A stretch of DNA of 64,000 nucleotides, taken from an uncultured Muribaculaceae bacterium (GTDB taxonomy: Bacteria > Bacteroidota > Bacteroidia > Bacteroidales > Muribaculaceae). Below the pieces are notes generated by a model that worked only from the letters and a program-made list of their open reading frames with translations, did no database searches and was not told the origin of the DNA. Shown piece after piece: positions 18,919-26,368 of the stretch. The DNA lies in assembly GCA_934555895.1 (NCBI GenBank), contig CAKTFH010000003.1:1-64000 (forward strand). Reading direction: 5' to 3'. Every line of letters starts with the position of its first letter. The stretch's first letter is position 1. The translations under genes and the position numbers were made by a program.

Positions 18919-19914
18919 TTATTTAAAAATATGATGAATGGTAAGGCGGGCATCCTTGAAAATCTCCTTCAGCGGAGTGACAATAGGTCTGAAACGATCG
19001 CGGTCCACCGGTGTGAAAATGCGCAGTTCACCCCTGTGGCATCTCACATCGAGAATATCGTCGAGCATCATTGGCTCGCCGTCTACATGCGCCTCTCCTT
19101 CCTCCGAACGATAGATTACAGCTGCCGGAGCACGGAAACAGTGCACCATGGTATTCTTGCTGATGAAACCGGTGAAGATGTCCATTCCCATCACTGCCGC
19201 ATCTATAGGTGAGCCGGAGTGCACCACAGTGATATCGAGCAGTCCATCAGTAATTGAAGCCTCCGGAGCTATGTATGCATTGTTGCCCCATTGCGAAGCA
19301 TTGCATACAGCTACCAAAAAGGCTTTCTCGGTTAACAGACGGCCATTGGCACTGATAGTGTAGGTTGTAGGCTTGAATTGCACATATTCCGAAAGTGCCG
19401 AACGTACATAAGTCAGCAGTCCGCGATGATTCTGACGCGCAAAACGGTGACTCACAGCCGCATCAAATCCCATACCGAAAGTACAGAAAAACGGATGACT
19501 GTTTACCGTGCCATAGTCCGACGCCACCACATTGCGCTGAAGCACCACATCCATAGCAAGGTCCACATCCACAGGAATGCCCAGATGTCGGGCCAGACCG
19601 TTGCCCGAACCGGCGGGAAGAATTCCCAGAGCAGTAGAAGAGCCGCAGAGGGCGCATGCGGTTTCGTTAACAGTGCCGTCGCCTCCACATGCCAGTACTC
19701 CGGCATAGCCTTCGGCCGCAGCCTCGGCAGCAAACCGTGTGGCATCGCCGCGGCCGCCGGTGAAACGCACATCGGTGCGCATCCCACACCCCGAAAGCTT
19801 GCGCTCCACGTTCTCCGGCACATCTTTCTTGTTGCCTGTGCCTGAAATCGGGTTTACAATCAGCATAATACGGTCATCTGTCATGGCGGGTGCCGTAGCC
19901 TGAGGTGTGAGCAT
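18919..19914 (-). CDS. Diacylglycerol kinase/YegS-type lipid kinase
   Basis: 331 residues from 19914; an alternative start at 19884 (MTDDRIMLIVNPISG) is equally plausible and removes a poorly conserved leader. The catalytic domain shows the family signatures: IMLIVNPISGTGNKK (nucleotide site), LACGGDGTVNETA (the GGDGT motif, metal and ATP binding), GILPAGSGNGLARHLGIP (PxGTxNDxA-like), and DITVVHSG with an EEGEAHVDGEP segment near the C-terminus (the DGE motif). It phosphorylates a lipid acceptor, probably diacylglycerol or a related lipid, at the cytoplasmic face of the inner membrane. It lies 51 nt downstream of the endonuclease gene on the same strand. Confidence 0.85.
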   Translation of the reverse strand: MLTPQATAPAMTDDRIMLIVNPISGTGNKKDVPENVERKLSGCGMRTDVRFTGGRGDATRFAAEAAAEGYAGVLACGGDGTVNETACALCGSSTALGILPAGSGNGLARHLGIPVDVDLAMDVVLQRNVVASDYGTVNSHPFFCTFGMGFDAAVSHRFARQNHRGLLTYVRSALSEYVQFKPTTYTISANGRLLTEKAFLVAVCNASQWGNNAYIAPEASITDGLLDITVVHSGSPIDAAVMGMDIFTGFISKNTMVHCFRAPAAVIYRSEEGEAHVDGEPMMLDDILDVRCHRGELRIFTPVDRDRFRPIVTPLKEIFKDARLTIHHIFK

Positions 19915-19965
19915 ATTATCGTATGTTTGAATGTGACTTATGATAGGATTCGCAGGGTATGATTA

Positions 19966-21720
19966 TCAGTCGGATACAACCACACGAAGCGGAGTACGCT
20001 GCATGTCGGTGACTATGAAGTAGATGCCCGAGGGCAGATAGATTATCTCATTGTTTCCGATTCTGGGAAGCACGGCCACCTCACGGCCTACGGCATCGAT
20101 GACTCTCACGCCGGTGTGCTCGCGGGTGCACACTATGCGCACACCCGAAGGCATCGGGGCCCAGCCGAGCTGACTGTCGGTGTCCTCGTCAGGCATACCG
20201 AGTGAGGCAAGGTCAACTGTTATCACATTTGATTCTGGCGATACTTCCCCGAGGCGACATGAGTGCACGCTGTAGGTCTCGCGGCCGCCGGGCTCGCAGT
20301 CCTCTATGCGCAGTTCGTTGGTTTCAGCCACAAGCTCGCTCACCTCGGCGCGGCCTCCGACATAAGTGGTGCGTGTCACTACATAATAGTCAACGACATC
20401 GTCTTCCGGCACCTCCCAGTTTGCCGTATAGGCAGTACCCTCCACATCGGTCGGGGGCAATGCCCTGAAAGCGTGGAGTACAGGTTTCGGAAGACAACTG
20501 CCCCTAAGGGCTATGCCCAGCGAGCCGTCCAGGCCTCCGTCGGATATCACCAGACGGGCCACATGCTCGCCCACCTCAGTCGGAGAATATTTTACCTTAA
20601 GCCAAAATCCGGCCTCGGAATTGACTGCCGAAGCCGAGATAGAGTTCGATTCGGGTTTGAAATATTTGCGGTCGTCGTTCACGGCATCACGCGGGCGTGT
20701 CACGGTCACTGTAAGCGTGCCGCGGAGATTCTGGCCATGAAAAAAGAGGCTTGAAGTGGTTGTCCCGCCTACCGCCGTATCGCCGAAATCAAGGCTCATG
20801 TCTTGCACGGGAGTGATAAGCTCGGCATCTCCGGTAGGCTCGTTATTACCGGGCACCCACACCTGGCCACGCTTGTCGCCCCATAGGTAATCAGCAAGTT
20901 CCGGATAGTCGATGAACGGATTTCTATTGGCCTGAATGCGGTATATCTCTTCGTTTCTGTCAATTTCTTTCTGGCTTACGGGGTCCTGCTCATGCCATTT
21001 CATCAGCAACCGCACACTCCAGTCGTTGAGAGTGGGATATACATTGTTGTTCACCATATAGGTGCGGGCCCAATGTAGGTTCTGATAGCAGGTCACCACA
21101 TAGAAGTAGGTGCGTGCGAAGTCGCCCTTATATTCATCGTCGGGCTCAAATACATAAGGCGCTCCTCCGCCCTGCCCTGTCATGGGATAACCTACGGCCG
21201 ACACTCCGTTGTCAAAGCGACGGCTGGCGGTCTGTGCCTCACCCAGCGGATAGTTGCTCTTGGCCATATTTGCAGCCTGCTCCGACGGATACAGGTGAAA
21301 AAGGTCCACATATGCCGGCGTGTTCTGCGAGCCTCCCCACCAGCTTTTGGGGAAAGAATGCTCACGGTTCATACCTGAAAACGAAGGCAGATACAGCGGA
21401 ATGTTACCATACATATCCCACCACTGCCCATATCGTTCGTTTCCCTCCGGATATACATCGGTAATGCGGAAATACTGTGGCAGATTGGAATATGATGACA
21501 CCTGCGTGTGATTGTAAATAAGATTATGCAAAGCTGTTTTCAGGGCCTCACCCTGCCGACCCGAAGCAGAACGGTAATAATTAGAGGGGATATCTGCTGT
21601 GGCGGAAACTGCGGCTATCGCAGCTACGACAATCACAGTCGCGACACGGCGACACATGGCAAAAAACATCCCGTGCATCTCTTCTCCATGAAGATTTATG
21701 TCTCTGTATCTCATAATCAT
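19966..21720 (-). CDS. Secreted endonuclease I family nuclease with FN3-like and T9SS-like C-terminal parts
   Basis: 584 residues if the first ATG is used. Starts at 21678, 21669 or 21657 would place the hydrophobic signal (VATVIVVAAIAAVSATA) at a more usual distance from the N-terminus. The nuclease domain (residues about 45-285) has the EndA/Vvn-type marks: MNREHSFPKSWWGG (catalytic His region), DLFHLYPSEQAANMAKSNYP and NRNPFIDYPELADYLWG. Residues about 310-410 are an immunoglobulin-like beta domain. Residues about 415-505 resemble FN3 (AYTANWEVPEDDVVDYYVV). The last 60 residues (VRVIDAVGREVAVLP, then YLPSGIYFIV and a PLRVVV end) look like a type IX secretion sorting domain. It probably degrades extracellular DNA or RNA. 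Confidence 0.82.
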   Translation of the reverse strand: MIMRYRDINLHGEEMHGMFFAMCRRVATVIVVAAIAAVSATADIPSNYYRSASGRQGEALKTALHNLIYNHTQVSSYSNLPQYFRITDVYPEGNERYGQWWDMYGNIPLYLPSFSGMNREHSFPKSWWGGSQNTPAYVDLFHLYPSEQAANMAKSNYPLGEAQTASRRFDNGVSAVGYPMTGQGGGAPYVFEPDDEYKGDFARTYFYVVTCYQNLHWARTYMVNNNVYPTLNDWSVRLLMKWHEQDPVSQKEIDRNEEIYRIQANRNPFIDYPELADYLWGDKRGQVWVPGNNEPTGDAELITPVQDMSLDFGDTAVGGTTTSSLFFHGQNLRGTLTVTVTRPRDAVNDDRKYFKPESNSISASAVNSEAGFWLKVKYSPTEVGEHVARLVISDGGLDGSLGIALRGSCLPKPVLHAFRALPPTDVEGTAYTANWEVPEDDVVDYYVVTRTTYVGGRAEVSELVAETNELRIEDCEPGGRETYSVHSCRLGEVSPESNVITVDLASLGMPDEDTDSQLGWAPMPSGVRIVCTREHTGVRVIDAVGREVAVLPRIGNNEIIYLPSGIYFIVTDMQRTPLRVVVSD

Positions 21721-21732
21721 TGAAACGTTTCA
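21721..21732. promoter_or_regulatory. 12-bp perfect palindrome at the endonuclease gene 5' end
   Basis: TGAAACGTTTCA is identical on both strands and lies immediately upstream of the longest possible start of the endonuclease gene. Its form resembles LacI/cre-type operators (TGAAA...TTTCA). If translation begins further in, the site would lie in the 5' UTR or promoter region. A palindrome this long is expected by chance several times in a window of this size, so this is only a candidate operator. Confidence 0.3.
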
Positions 21733-21790
21733 TGCGACACTATCCGTTGCTCAGACATGTGCCGCCATTCTATATTATGATTTATCAACA

Positions 21791-21810
21791 AACTGAAGCT
21801 TTATTCAGTT
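21791..21810 (-). terminator. Hairpin terminator of the GT9 gene
   Basis: AACTGAA (21791-21797) and TTCAGTT (21804-21810) form a perfect 7-bp stem with a 6-nt loop. It starts 2 nt past the GT9 stop codon on the minus strand and is followed there by TGTTGATAAAT. It separates the GT9 gene from the endonuclease gene. Confidence 0.5.
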
Positions 21811-21811
21811 T

Positions 21812-22963
21812 TCACACTCTGCCTTCATCAGCAGAGATATAATTGACCACACGGTCGATGATCACCTGTGGAGAGATGCCGCGCAGACAGTGATAGTCGC
21901 CTCGGAAACAAACCTTGTTGCCGAATACCGAGCAGGGACGGCATGTCATGGGCAACTGCACAATGTCATCTTCTTTCTGGCGCCATCCCTTGAAACCGCA
22001 GTAAGGATGAGTGGCACCCCATATGCTCACAACTGGAGTGCGCACCAGCGAAGCAAGATGCATGTTTGCCGAGTCCATGCTCACCATCACATCAAGATGG
22101 CTCACGAGCGCAAGCTCTACCGGAAAACCACACTGTTTTCCCGCCAGACACTCCACGCCCGGATAGCGCATAGCCCATTCCTGCAGTATTTTCTCCTCAT
22201 TTTCACCACCTCCGAAAAGAAACAGTCTCACACCCTGCATACCGGCCAATGTGCCCACTACCTGCTCCATAAGTTCAGGGGGATAGATTTTCCCTGGATG
22301 CTTGGCAAACGGAGCTATACCCACCCAGTGCTCTCCCAGCTTGCGGGGCCCTGTGATGGCTGAGAACAGAGCCGGGTCGCCCTTGCCGCCTTTGCCGTAA
22401 AGACCCTCGAAGCGTGTGTCGAGCGGCAATCCGATGCGGTGGAACACCTGACGATAGCGGGCACGGGTAGAAGTCAACGGCAACAGCACCTTGTTGCGAC
22501 GACGAGTCAATGCCCTCTTGCCCTGACGCCCCTTATTGATTACAGCCATGCGGATGCCGTGGATACGGCAGAACAGACCCAGCAGCCTTGAGCGGAGCAC
22601 TTCATGCAGATCGATGAACGCATCTATGCTGTATTTTTTCTTCAGCTCGCGAAACAGACGGTACATGCCCGTCGGACCGGGATAATCGTCAAGATTTACC
22701 CCGACCACATTAAGGTTGGACGGCGGATTGAGAAATATCGAGGTCATGCTCCGACGGGTGACCATGGTGAAAGTCACCTCAGGATATATCTCGCATGCAC
22801 TATAGAGCACCGGCACCGTCATGGCCACATCTCCAAGAGCGGAAAATCGCGCTACAAGCACACTGCGCAGCCCCCACGGATTTGCATCACCTGCCATGCG
22901 GCGCATTTCGCGCACACCTTGAGATGACGCCGCCTCTGTCTTATTTGCTTCGAGTGGCCTCAC
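21812..22963 (-). CDS. Glycosyltransferase family 9 (heptosyltransferase-type)
   Basis: 383 residues. The GT9 pattern is clear: RFSALGDVAMTVPVLYSACE near the N-terminus (R..a(L/I)GD...t.P), IDLHEVLRSRLLGL in the N-domain, and the sugar-nucleotide half with GIAPFAKHPGKIYPPELM (the GaR..KRWP-like segment), LFGGGENEEKILQEWA and LALVSHLDVMVSMDSANMHL followed by WGATHPYCGF. It transfers a heptose or similar sugar to the LPS/LOS core at the cytoplasmic face of the inner membrane; the exact sugar cannot be read. The start codon overlaps the stop of the DUF4254 gene by 4 nt, so the two are translationally coupled and probably act together. Confidence 0.85.
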   Translation of the reverse strand: MRPLEANKTEAASSQGVREMRRMAGDANPWGLRSVLVARFSALGDVAMTVPVLYSACEIYPEVTFTMVTRRSMTSIFLNPPSNLNVVGVNLDDYPGPTGMYRLFRELKKKYSIDAFIDLHEVLRSRLLGLFCRIHGIRMAVINKGRQGKRALTRRRNKVLLPLTSTRARYRQVFHRIGLPLDTRFEGLYGKGGKGDPALFSAITGPRKLGEHWVGIAPFAKHPGKIYPPELMEQVVGTLAGMQGVRLFLFGGGENEEKILQEWAMRYPGVECLAGKQCGFPVELALVSHLDVMVSMDSANMHLASLVRTPVVSIWGATHPYCGFKGWRQKEDDIVQLPMTCRPCSVFGNKVCFRGDYHCLRGISPQVIIDRVVNYISADEGRV

Positions 22964-23571
22964 TTCTTTTTGCCGTAAAGCACAGGATTGGTGTCAGCGT
23001 CGTTGTACATCTTCATCTGACGGTAGACCTTCATATATTTGCGTCCTGCGGCTATGTCGGCAAGAAGGGTGTCGATGGCCTCCGACAAATCCTTGCGCTG
23101 CTCCAGCAACACATCGAGCTTGGCCGAGCATCTGTCCCGATGTTCCTGCGAGGCATCGGCGCGGTCCACCTCGGCTTTCATGTGGAAAATCTTCACCGCC
23201 AATATGGAGAGACGGTCGATGGCCCATGCCGGACTTTCGGTGTTGATGGTGGCGTCGGGCAGCGGAGTCACATCGGCGAACTTCTCGCGGAACCATGTGT
23301 CGATGGCCTCCACCTTATCGGTACGGTCCTGGTTCGAGGTGTCGATACGGCGCTTGAGGATCACCACATCGGCAGGTTCTATCTGCGGGTCACGGATAAG
23401 GTCCTCCATATGCCACTGTGTCACATCAATCCAGTTTTTCTCATAAAGGATTTCATCGGCACTCCCCTTTTTATAGGGATGCGGGCACGGTGCATCGATA
23501 TTGTCGGTGATATGATAGTCGGCCGTAGCGCGGTCGAAGATTTCATTGCATTGCTGGGCGAAAGTCGTCAT
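22960..23571 (-). CDS. DUF4254 domain-containing protein
   Basis: 203 residues from the ATG at 23571 (MTTFAQQCNEIFDRATADYH); the frame is open to 23616, but the extra residues look like leader sequence. It is almost entirely helical and charged, with many conserved-looking Arg, Glu and Trp (HMEDLIRDPQIEPADVVILK, NRTDKVEAIDTWFREKFA-like region). There is no signal peptide or transmembrane helix, so it is cytoplasmic. DUF4254 genes regularly sit next to GT9 glycosyltransferases in Bacteroidales, as here with a 4-nt overlap, which suggests a role in LPS/LOS core assembly. The biochemical function of the family is unknown to me. Confidence 0.82.
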   Translation of the reverse strand: MTTFAQQCNEIFDRATADYHITDNIDAPCPHPYKKGSADEILYEKNWIDVTQWHMEDLIRDPQIEPADVVILKRRIDTSNQDRTDKVEAIDTWFREKFADVTPLPDATINTESPAWAIDRLSILAVKIFHMKAEVDRADASQEHRDRCSAKLDVLLEQRKDLSEAIDTLLADIAAGRKYMKVYRQMKMYNDADTNPVLYGKKK

Positions 23572-23624
23572 GGGCATTCGTATTAGGTGATGAAGCATCG
23601 CCGCAGGGTGCGGCATGCGATACG

Positions 23625-23656
23625 CAAAGTTACAGTATTCACCTCAAATCTGCAAC
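23625..23656 (-). promoter_or_regulatory. Bacteroidetes-type promoter for DUF4254-GT9
   Basis: On the minus strand the -7 element TAACTTTG (23625-23632) matches TAnnTTTG in all fixed positions. A -33 element GTTG (23653-23656, 3 of 4 to TTTG) lies exactly 20 nt upstream. The predicted transcript start is near 23618, about 45 nt before the ATG at 23571, which also argues against the longer reading from 23616. Confidence 0.65.
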
Positions 23657-23704
23657 ATCTTGTATCGATTTCAATAATTTGCAAAATTTTAGCCCCGTGC
23701 AGCC

Positions 23705-24514
23705 CTACTGACGCTCGCAGAGCTGCCAGAAAGCCACAGCTGAGGCGGCCGCTACATTGAGCGAGTCCACGCCATGGCTCATGGGGATGCGCACCACATA
23801 ATCGGCAGCTTCGATTACATCCGGCGCGAGACCATCTCCCTCGGTCCCCATCACTATGGCAAGACGGGGCTCGGCGTTGAGTGCCTTGTCGGTCAGCGAC
23901 ACGGAGCGCCGTGTCAGGGCCATGGCGGCGGTGCGGAATCCCAGCGTATGAAGCCACTCCACCGGTTCGCGGAGCCATGCCCACGGTACCAAAAACACCG
24001 AGCCCATCGACACTCTCACCGACCGGCGGTTCAGCGGGTCACACGAAGTGGATGTGAGCAACACGGCATCTATACCCAAAGCCGCCGCCGAGCGGAATAT
24101 CGCGCCGATATTGGTGGTGTCGGTCACGGAATCTATCACTACAATCCTTCGTGCATCCTTCACCACTTCAGCCACATCATGCTCCGGCTTGCGGCGCATT
24201 GCGCACAGCACACCGCGTGTGAGCACATACCCGGTCATCGACGCAAGCAGTTCACGGCTCCCGGTATAGACCGGCATATCGGCCGGGCATCGCTCCAGTA
24301 TCGGAGCGGCGTCGCCCGTGAGATGCCGCTCCTCGCACAGAAGCGACACAGGCTCCCATCCGGCGTCGAGCGCCACATTTATCACCTTCGGACTCTCGGC
24401 TATGAAAAGCCCCTCTTCGGGGTGTAGTCTGTTTCGGAGCTGACTCTCTGTAAGCCCCATGTAGGGCAGAAGCCCGGGATGCGATTGGTCTTCTATATGT
24501 GTGACGATAGCCAT
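23705..24514 (-). CDS. TrmH/SpoU-family RNA 2'-O-methyltransferase
   Basis: 269 residues from the ATG at 24514 (MAIVTHIEDQSHPGLLPYMG). A longer open reading to 24616 would run through the promoter at 24538-24569, so it is not used. The N-terminal substrate-recognition part contains RNRLHPEEGLFIAESPKVI. The SPOUT domain shows motif 1 (DSVTDTTNIGAIFRSAAALG), motif 2 (LAIVMGTEGDGLAPDVI) and motif 3 (IPMSHGVDSLNVAAASAVAF), which make the knotted SAM site. It methylates ribose 2'-OH in rRNA or tRNA; the site cannot be told from sequence. It is transcribed alone or with read-through to its neighbours, divergently from the GH43 gene. Confidence 0.85.
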   Translation of the reverse strand: MAIVTHIEDQSHPGLLPYMGLTESQLRNRLHPEEGLFIAESPKVINVALDAGWEPVSLLCEERHLTGDAAPILERCPADMPVYTGSRELLASMTGYVLTRGVLCAMRRKPEHDVAEVVKDARRIVVIDSVTDTTNIGAIFRSAAALGIDAVLLTSTSCDPLNRRSVRVSMGSVFLVPWAWLREPVEWLHTLGFRTAAMALTRRSVSLTDKALNAEPRLAIVMGTEGDGLAPDVIEAADYVVRIPMSHGVDSLNVAAASAVAFWQLCERQ

Positions 24515-24537
24515 TGTTTCACTTTTTCTGTCTGCAA

Positions 24538-24569
24538 CAAAATTAGCTATTAGTTGCCTTACTGCCAAA
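24538..24569 (-). promoter_or_regulatory. Bacteroidetes-type promoter for the SpoU methyltransferase gene
   Basis: On the minus strand TTTG (24566-24569) and TAATTTTG (24538-24545) match both consensus boxes fully, with exactly 20 nt between them. The predicted start is about 7 nt downstream, near 24531, giving a leader of about 17 nt before the ATG at 24514. It interleaves with the opposite-strand promoter of the GH43 gene (24553-24584). Confidence 0.75.
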
Positions 24570-24584
24570 AAAAGGCTAAATTTG
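24553..24584 (+). promoter_or_regulatory. Bacteroidetes-type promoter for the GH43 gene
   Basis: GTTG (24553-24556, 3 of 4 to TTTG) and TAAATTTG (24577-24584, full match to TAnnTTTG) are separated by 20 nt. The predicted start near 24591 leaves a leader of about 28 nt before the GH43 ATG at 24619. It overlaps the divergent methyltransferase promoter, so the two may compete for polymerase. Confidence 0.7.
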
Positions 24585-24618
24585 CCTCTCATTCCATGAA
24601 CAAACCAATCCACCACAA

Positions 24619-25575
24619 ATGAAAATCAACAGAAAATCTATCCTTGCCCTCACATTAGGCATATCGGCAGCCGCGTTTGCAGCCAATCCCCTCTTCGACG
24701 GTTGGTATGCCGACCCTGAGGCCGTTATCTACGACCACACCTGCTGGATTTTCCCTACTTTCAGCCACAGCTACGACACACAAGTGCTTATGGACTGCTT
24801 CTCATCGGACAACCTCGTGGACTGGACACGCCACGACGCAATCCTCGACACAGCGGCAGTGAAATGGGCCAAACGATGCCTCTGGGCACCCGCCACAATC
24901 AGAAAAGACGGTAAGTACTACCTTTTTTTCGGTGCCAACGATGTGCATGAAGGCGAAATAGGCGGCATCGGAGTGGCTGTGGCCGATCGTCCCGAAGGCC
25001 CCTACAAGGACCATATAGGCAAACCGCTCATCAACGACATCGTGAACGGCGCACAGCCCATCGACCAGTTTGTATTCCTCGACGACGACGGCACATATTA
25101 CATGTATTATGGCGGATGGGGCCACTGCAATCTTGTGCGACTGGCCGATGACTTCACCCGCCTGGAGCCGTTCCCCGACGGCGACATGTACAAGGAAGTC
25201 ACTCCCAAGGATTATGTCGAGGGCCCGTTCATGTTCAAGCGCAACGGCAAATATTACTTCATGTGGAGCGAAGGCGGCTGGGGCGGCCCCGACTACCGTG
25301 TGGCCTATGCAATAGCCGACTCCCCCTTCGGCCCGTTCAAGCGTGAGGCCACCATCCTCAAGACCGACGAAAACATCGCCACCGGTGCCGGCCACCATTC
25401 CGTAATCCAGGTTCCTGGCACCGACGATTACTACATCGTATATCACCGCCATCCCCTCGGAGCCACCGACGGCAACAACCGTGTGACATGCATGGACAAA
25501 ATGCTCTTCGACAAAGACGGCCGCATCCTCCCCGTCAAGATGACCTTCACAGGCCCCGAAAAACGCAAACTCTGA
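24619..25575 (+). CDS. Glycoside hydrolase family 43 protein
   Basis: 318 residues with a signal peptide (SILALTLGISAAAFA, cleavage near residue 21). The five-bladed GH43 propeller is recognisable with its catalytic triad in order: D32 in WYADPEAV (general base), D149 in QPIDQFVF (pKa modulator) and E201 in YVEGPFMF (general acid). Other typical segments are WAPATIRKDGKYYLFFGAND, GTYYMYYGGWG and HHSVIQVPGTDDYYIVYHRH. GH43 enzymes release arabinose, xylose or related sugars; the substrate cannot be fixed here. It is periplasmic or secreted. It converges on the eda-kdgK-DUF4861 operon, which suggests shared use in plant pectin or other uronate-containing polysaccharide breakdown. Confidence 0.87.
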   Translation: MKINRKSILALTLGISAAAFAANPLFDGWYADPEAVIYDHTCWIFPTFSHSYDTQVLMDCFSSDNLVDWTRHDAILDTAAVKWAKRCLWAPATIRKDGKYYLFFGANDVHEGEIGGIGVAVADRPEGPYKDHIGKPLINDIVNGAQPIDQFVFLDDDGTYYMYYGGWGHCNLVRLADDFTRLEPFPDGDMYKEVTPKDYVEGPFMFKRNGKYYFMWSEGGWGGPDYRVAYAIADSPFGPFKREATILKTDENIATGAGHHSVIQVPGTDDYYIVYHRHPLGATDGNNRVTCMDKMLFDKDGRILPVKMTFTGPEKRKL

Positions 25576-25600
25576 CAAAACAAGTATACCCTAAAAAATA

Positions 25601-25647
25601 GAAAGCGGATAATAGACACAACAAAGTGCAGTCTATTATCCGCTTTC
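25601..25647. terminator. Perfect 17-bp bidirectional terminator between GH43 and eda
   Basis: GAAAGCGGATAATAGAC (25601-25617) and GTCTATTATCCGCTTTC (25631-25647) are perfect inverted repeats around a 13-nt loop. On the plus strand the stem is followed by CCGTTTATATT, and on the minus strand by TATTTTTTAGGG, a good U tract. It lies between convergent genes ending at 25575 and 25678 and can serve both; the minus-strand (eda) version is the stronger. Confidence 0.85.
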
Positions 25648-25677
25648 CCGTTTATATTAATTCTTATTCCTACACAG

Positions 25678-26346
25678 CTATTTAACATCTGCGCATGCCA
25701 CTGCAAGAGCTTCCCGACATTTTTCCGAAACATACTGCCAGTCGGCAGCGGCCACGCGGTCGGCCGGGAAGAGTTTTGAGCCCATACCAACAGCGAAAGC
25801 GCCTGCCTTGAACCATCCGCTGAGGTTTTCGGGTGTAGGCTCCACTCCGCCGGTAACCATAAGTTTCGACCAGGGCATGGGAGCCATGAGGCCTTTCACG
25901 AATTTCGGACCGAGCACATCACCCGGAAACACCTTGCAAATCTCACATCCCGCCTCCTGAGCATTGCCCACCTCGCTGACGGTGCCGCAGCCGGGAATAT
26001 AGGTCACCTGACGGCGGTTGCAAACAGCGGCCACAGCAGGGTTGAACAGCGGGCCTACCACAAAGCATGCGCCCAGCTGCATGTAAAGTGACGCCGTGCC
26101 CGGTTCTGTCACCGAACCCACTCCGACTGCCATGTCGGGACATTCTGCCGCAGCAAACTTCACAACCTCTGCAAACACCTCATGGGCGAAGTCGCCGCGG
26201 TTGGTAAACTCAAAACAGCGCACGCCACCTTCGTAGCATGCCTTTACAACAGCACAGGCCGTGGCGGCATCTTTGTGATAGAACACAGGCACCACCGGAG
26301 CCTCGGCCATCTTGCACATCACTGCAAGTTTATCAAATCGAGCCAT
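25678..26346 (-). CDS. eda: 2-dehydro-3-deoxy-phosphogluconate (KDPG) aldolase
   Basis: 222 residues, the usual length of the family. It cleaves KDPG to pyruvate and glyceraldehyde-3-phosphate in the cytoplasm. Key residues are visible: E46 in RCFEFTNRG, the phosphate-binding GVGSVTEPG, IPGCGTVSE, and the Schiff-base lysine K138 in EICKVFPGDVLG. The C-terminal MVTGGVEPTPENL helps bind phosphate. It starts 22 nt downstream of kdgK on the same strand, forming the last two steps of hexuronate breakdown (KDG to KDPG to triose phosphate and pyruvate). Confidence 0.92.
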   Translation of the reverse strand: MARFDKLAVMCKMAEAPVVPVFYHKDAATACAVVKACYEGGVRCFEFTNRGDFAHEVFAEVVKFAAAECPDMAVGVGSVTEPGTASLYMQLGACFVVGPLFNPAVAAVCNRRQVTYIPGCGTVSEVGNAQEAGCEICKVFPGDVLGPKFVKGLMAPMPWSKLMVTGGVEPTPENLSGWFKAGAFAVGMGSKLFPADRVAAADWQYVSEKCREALAVACADVK

Positions 26347-26368
26347 ATCTTTCGGGTCTCCTTATCGA

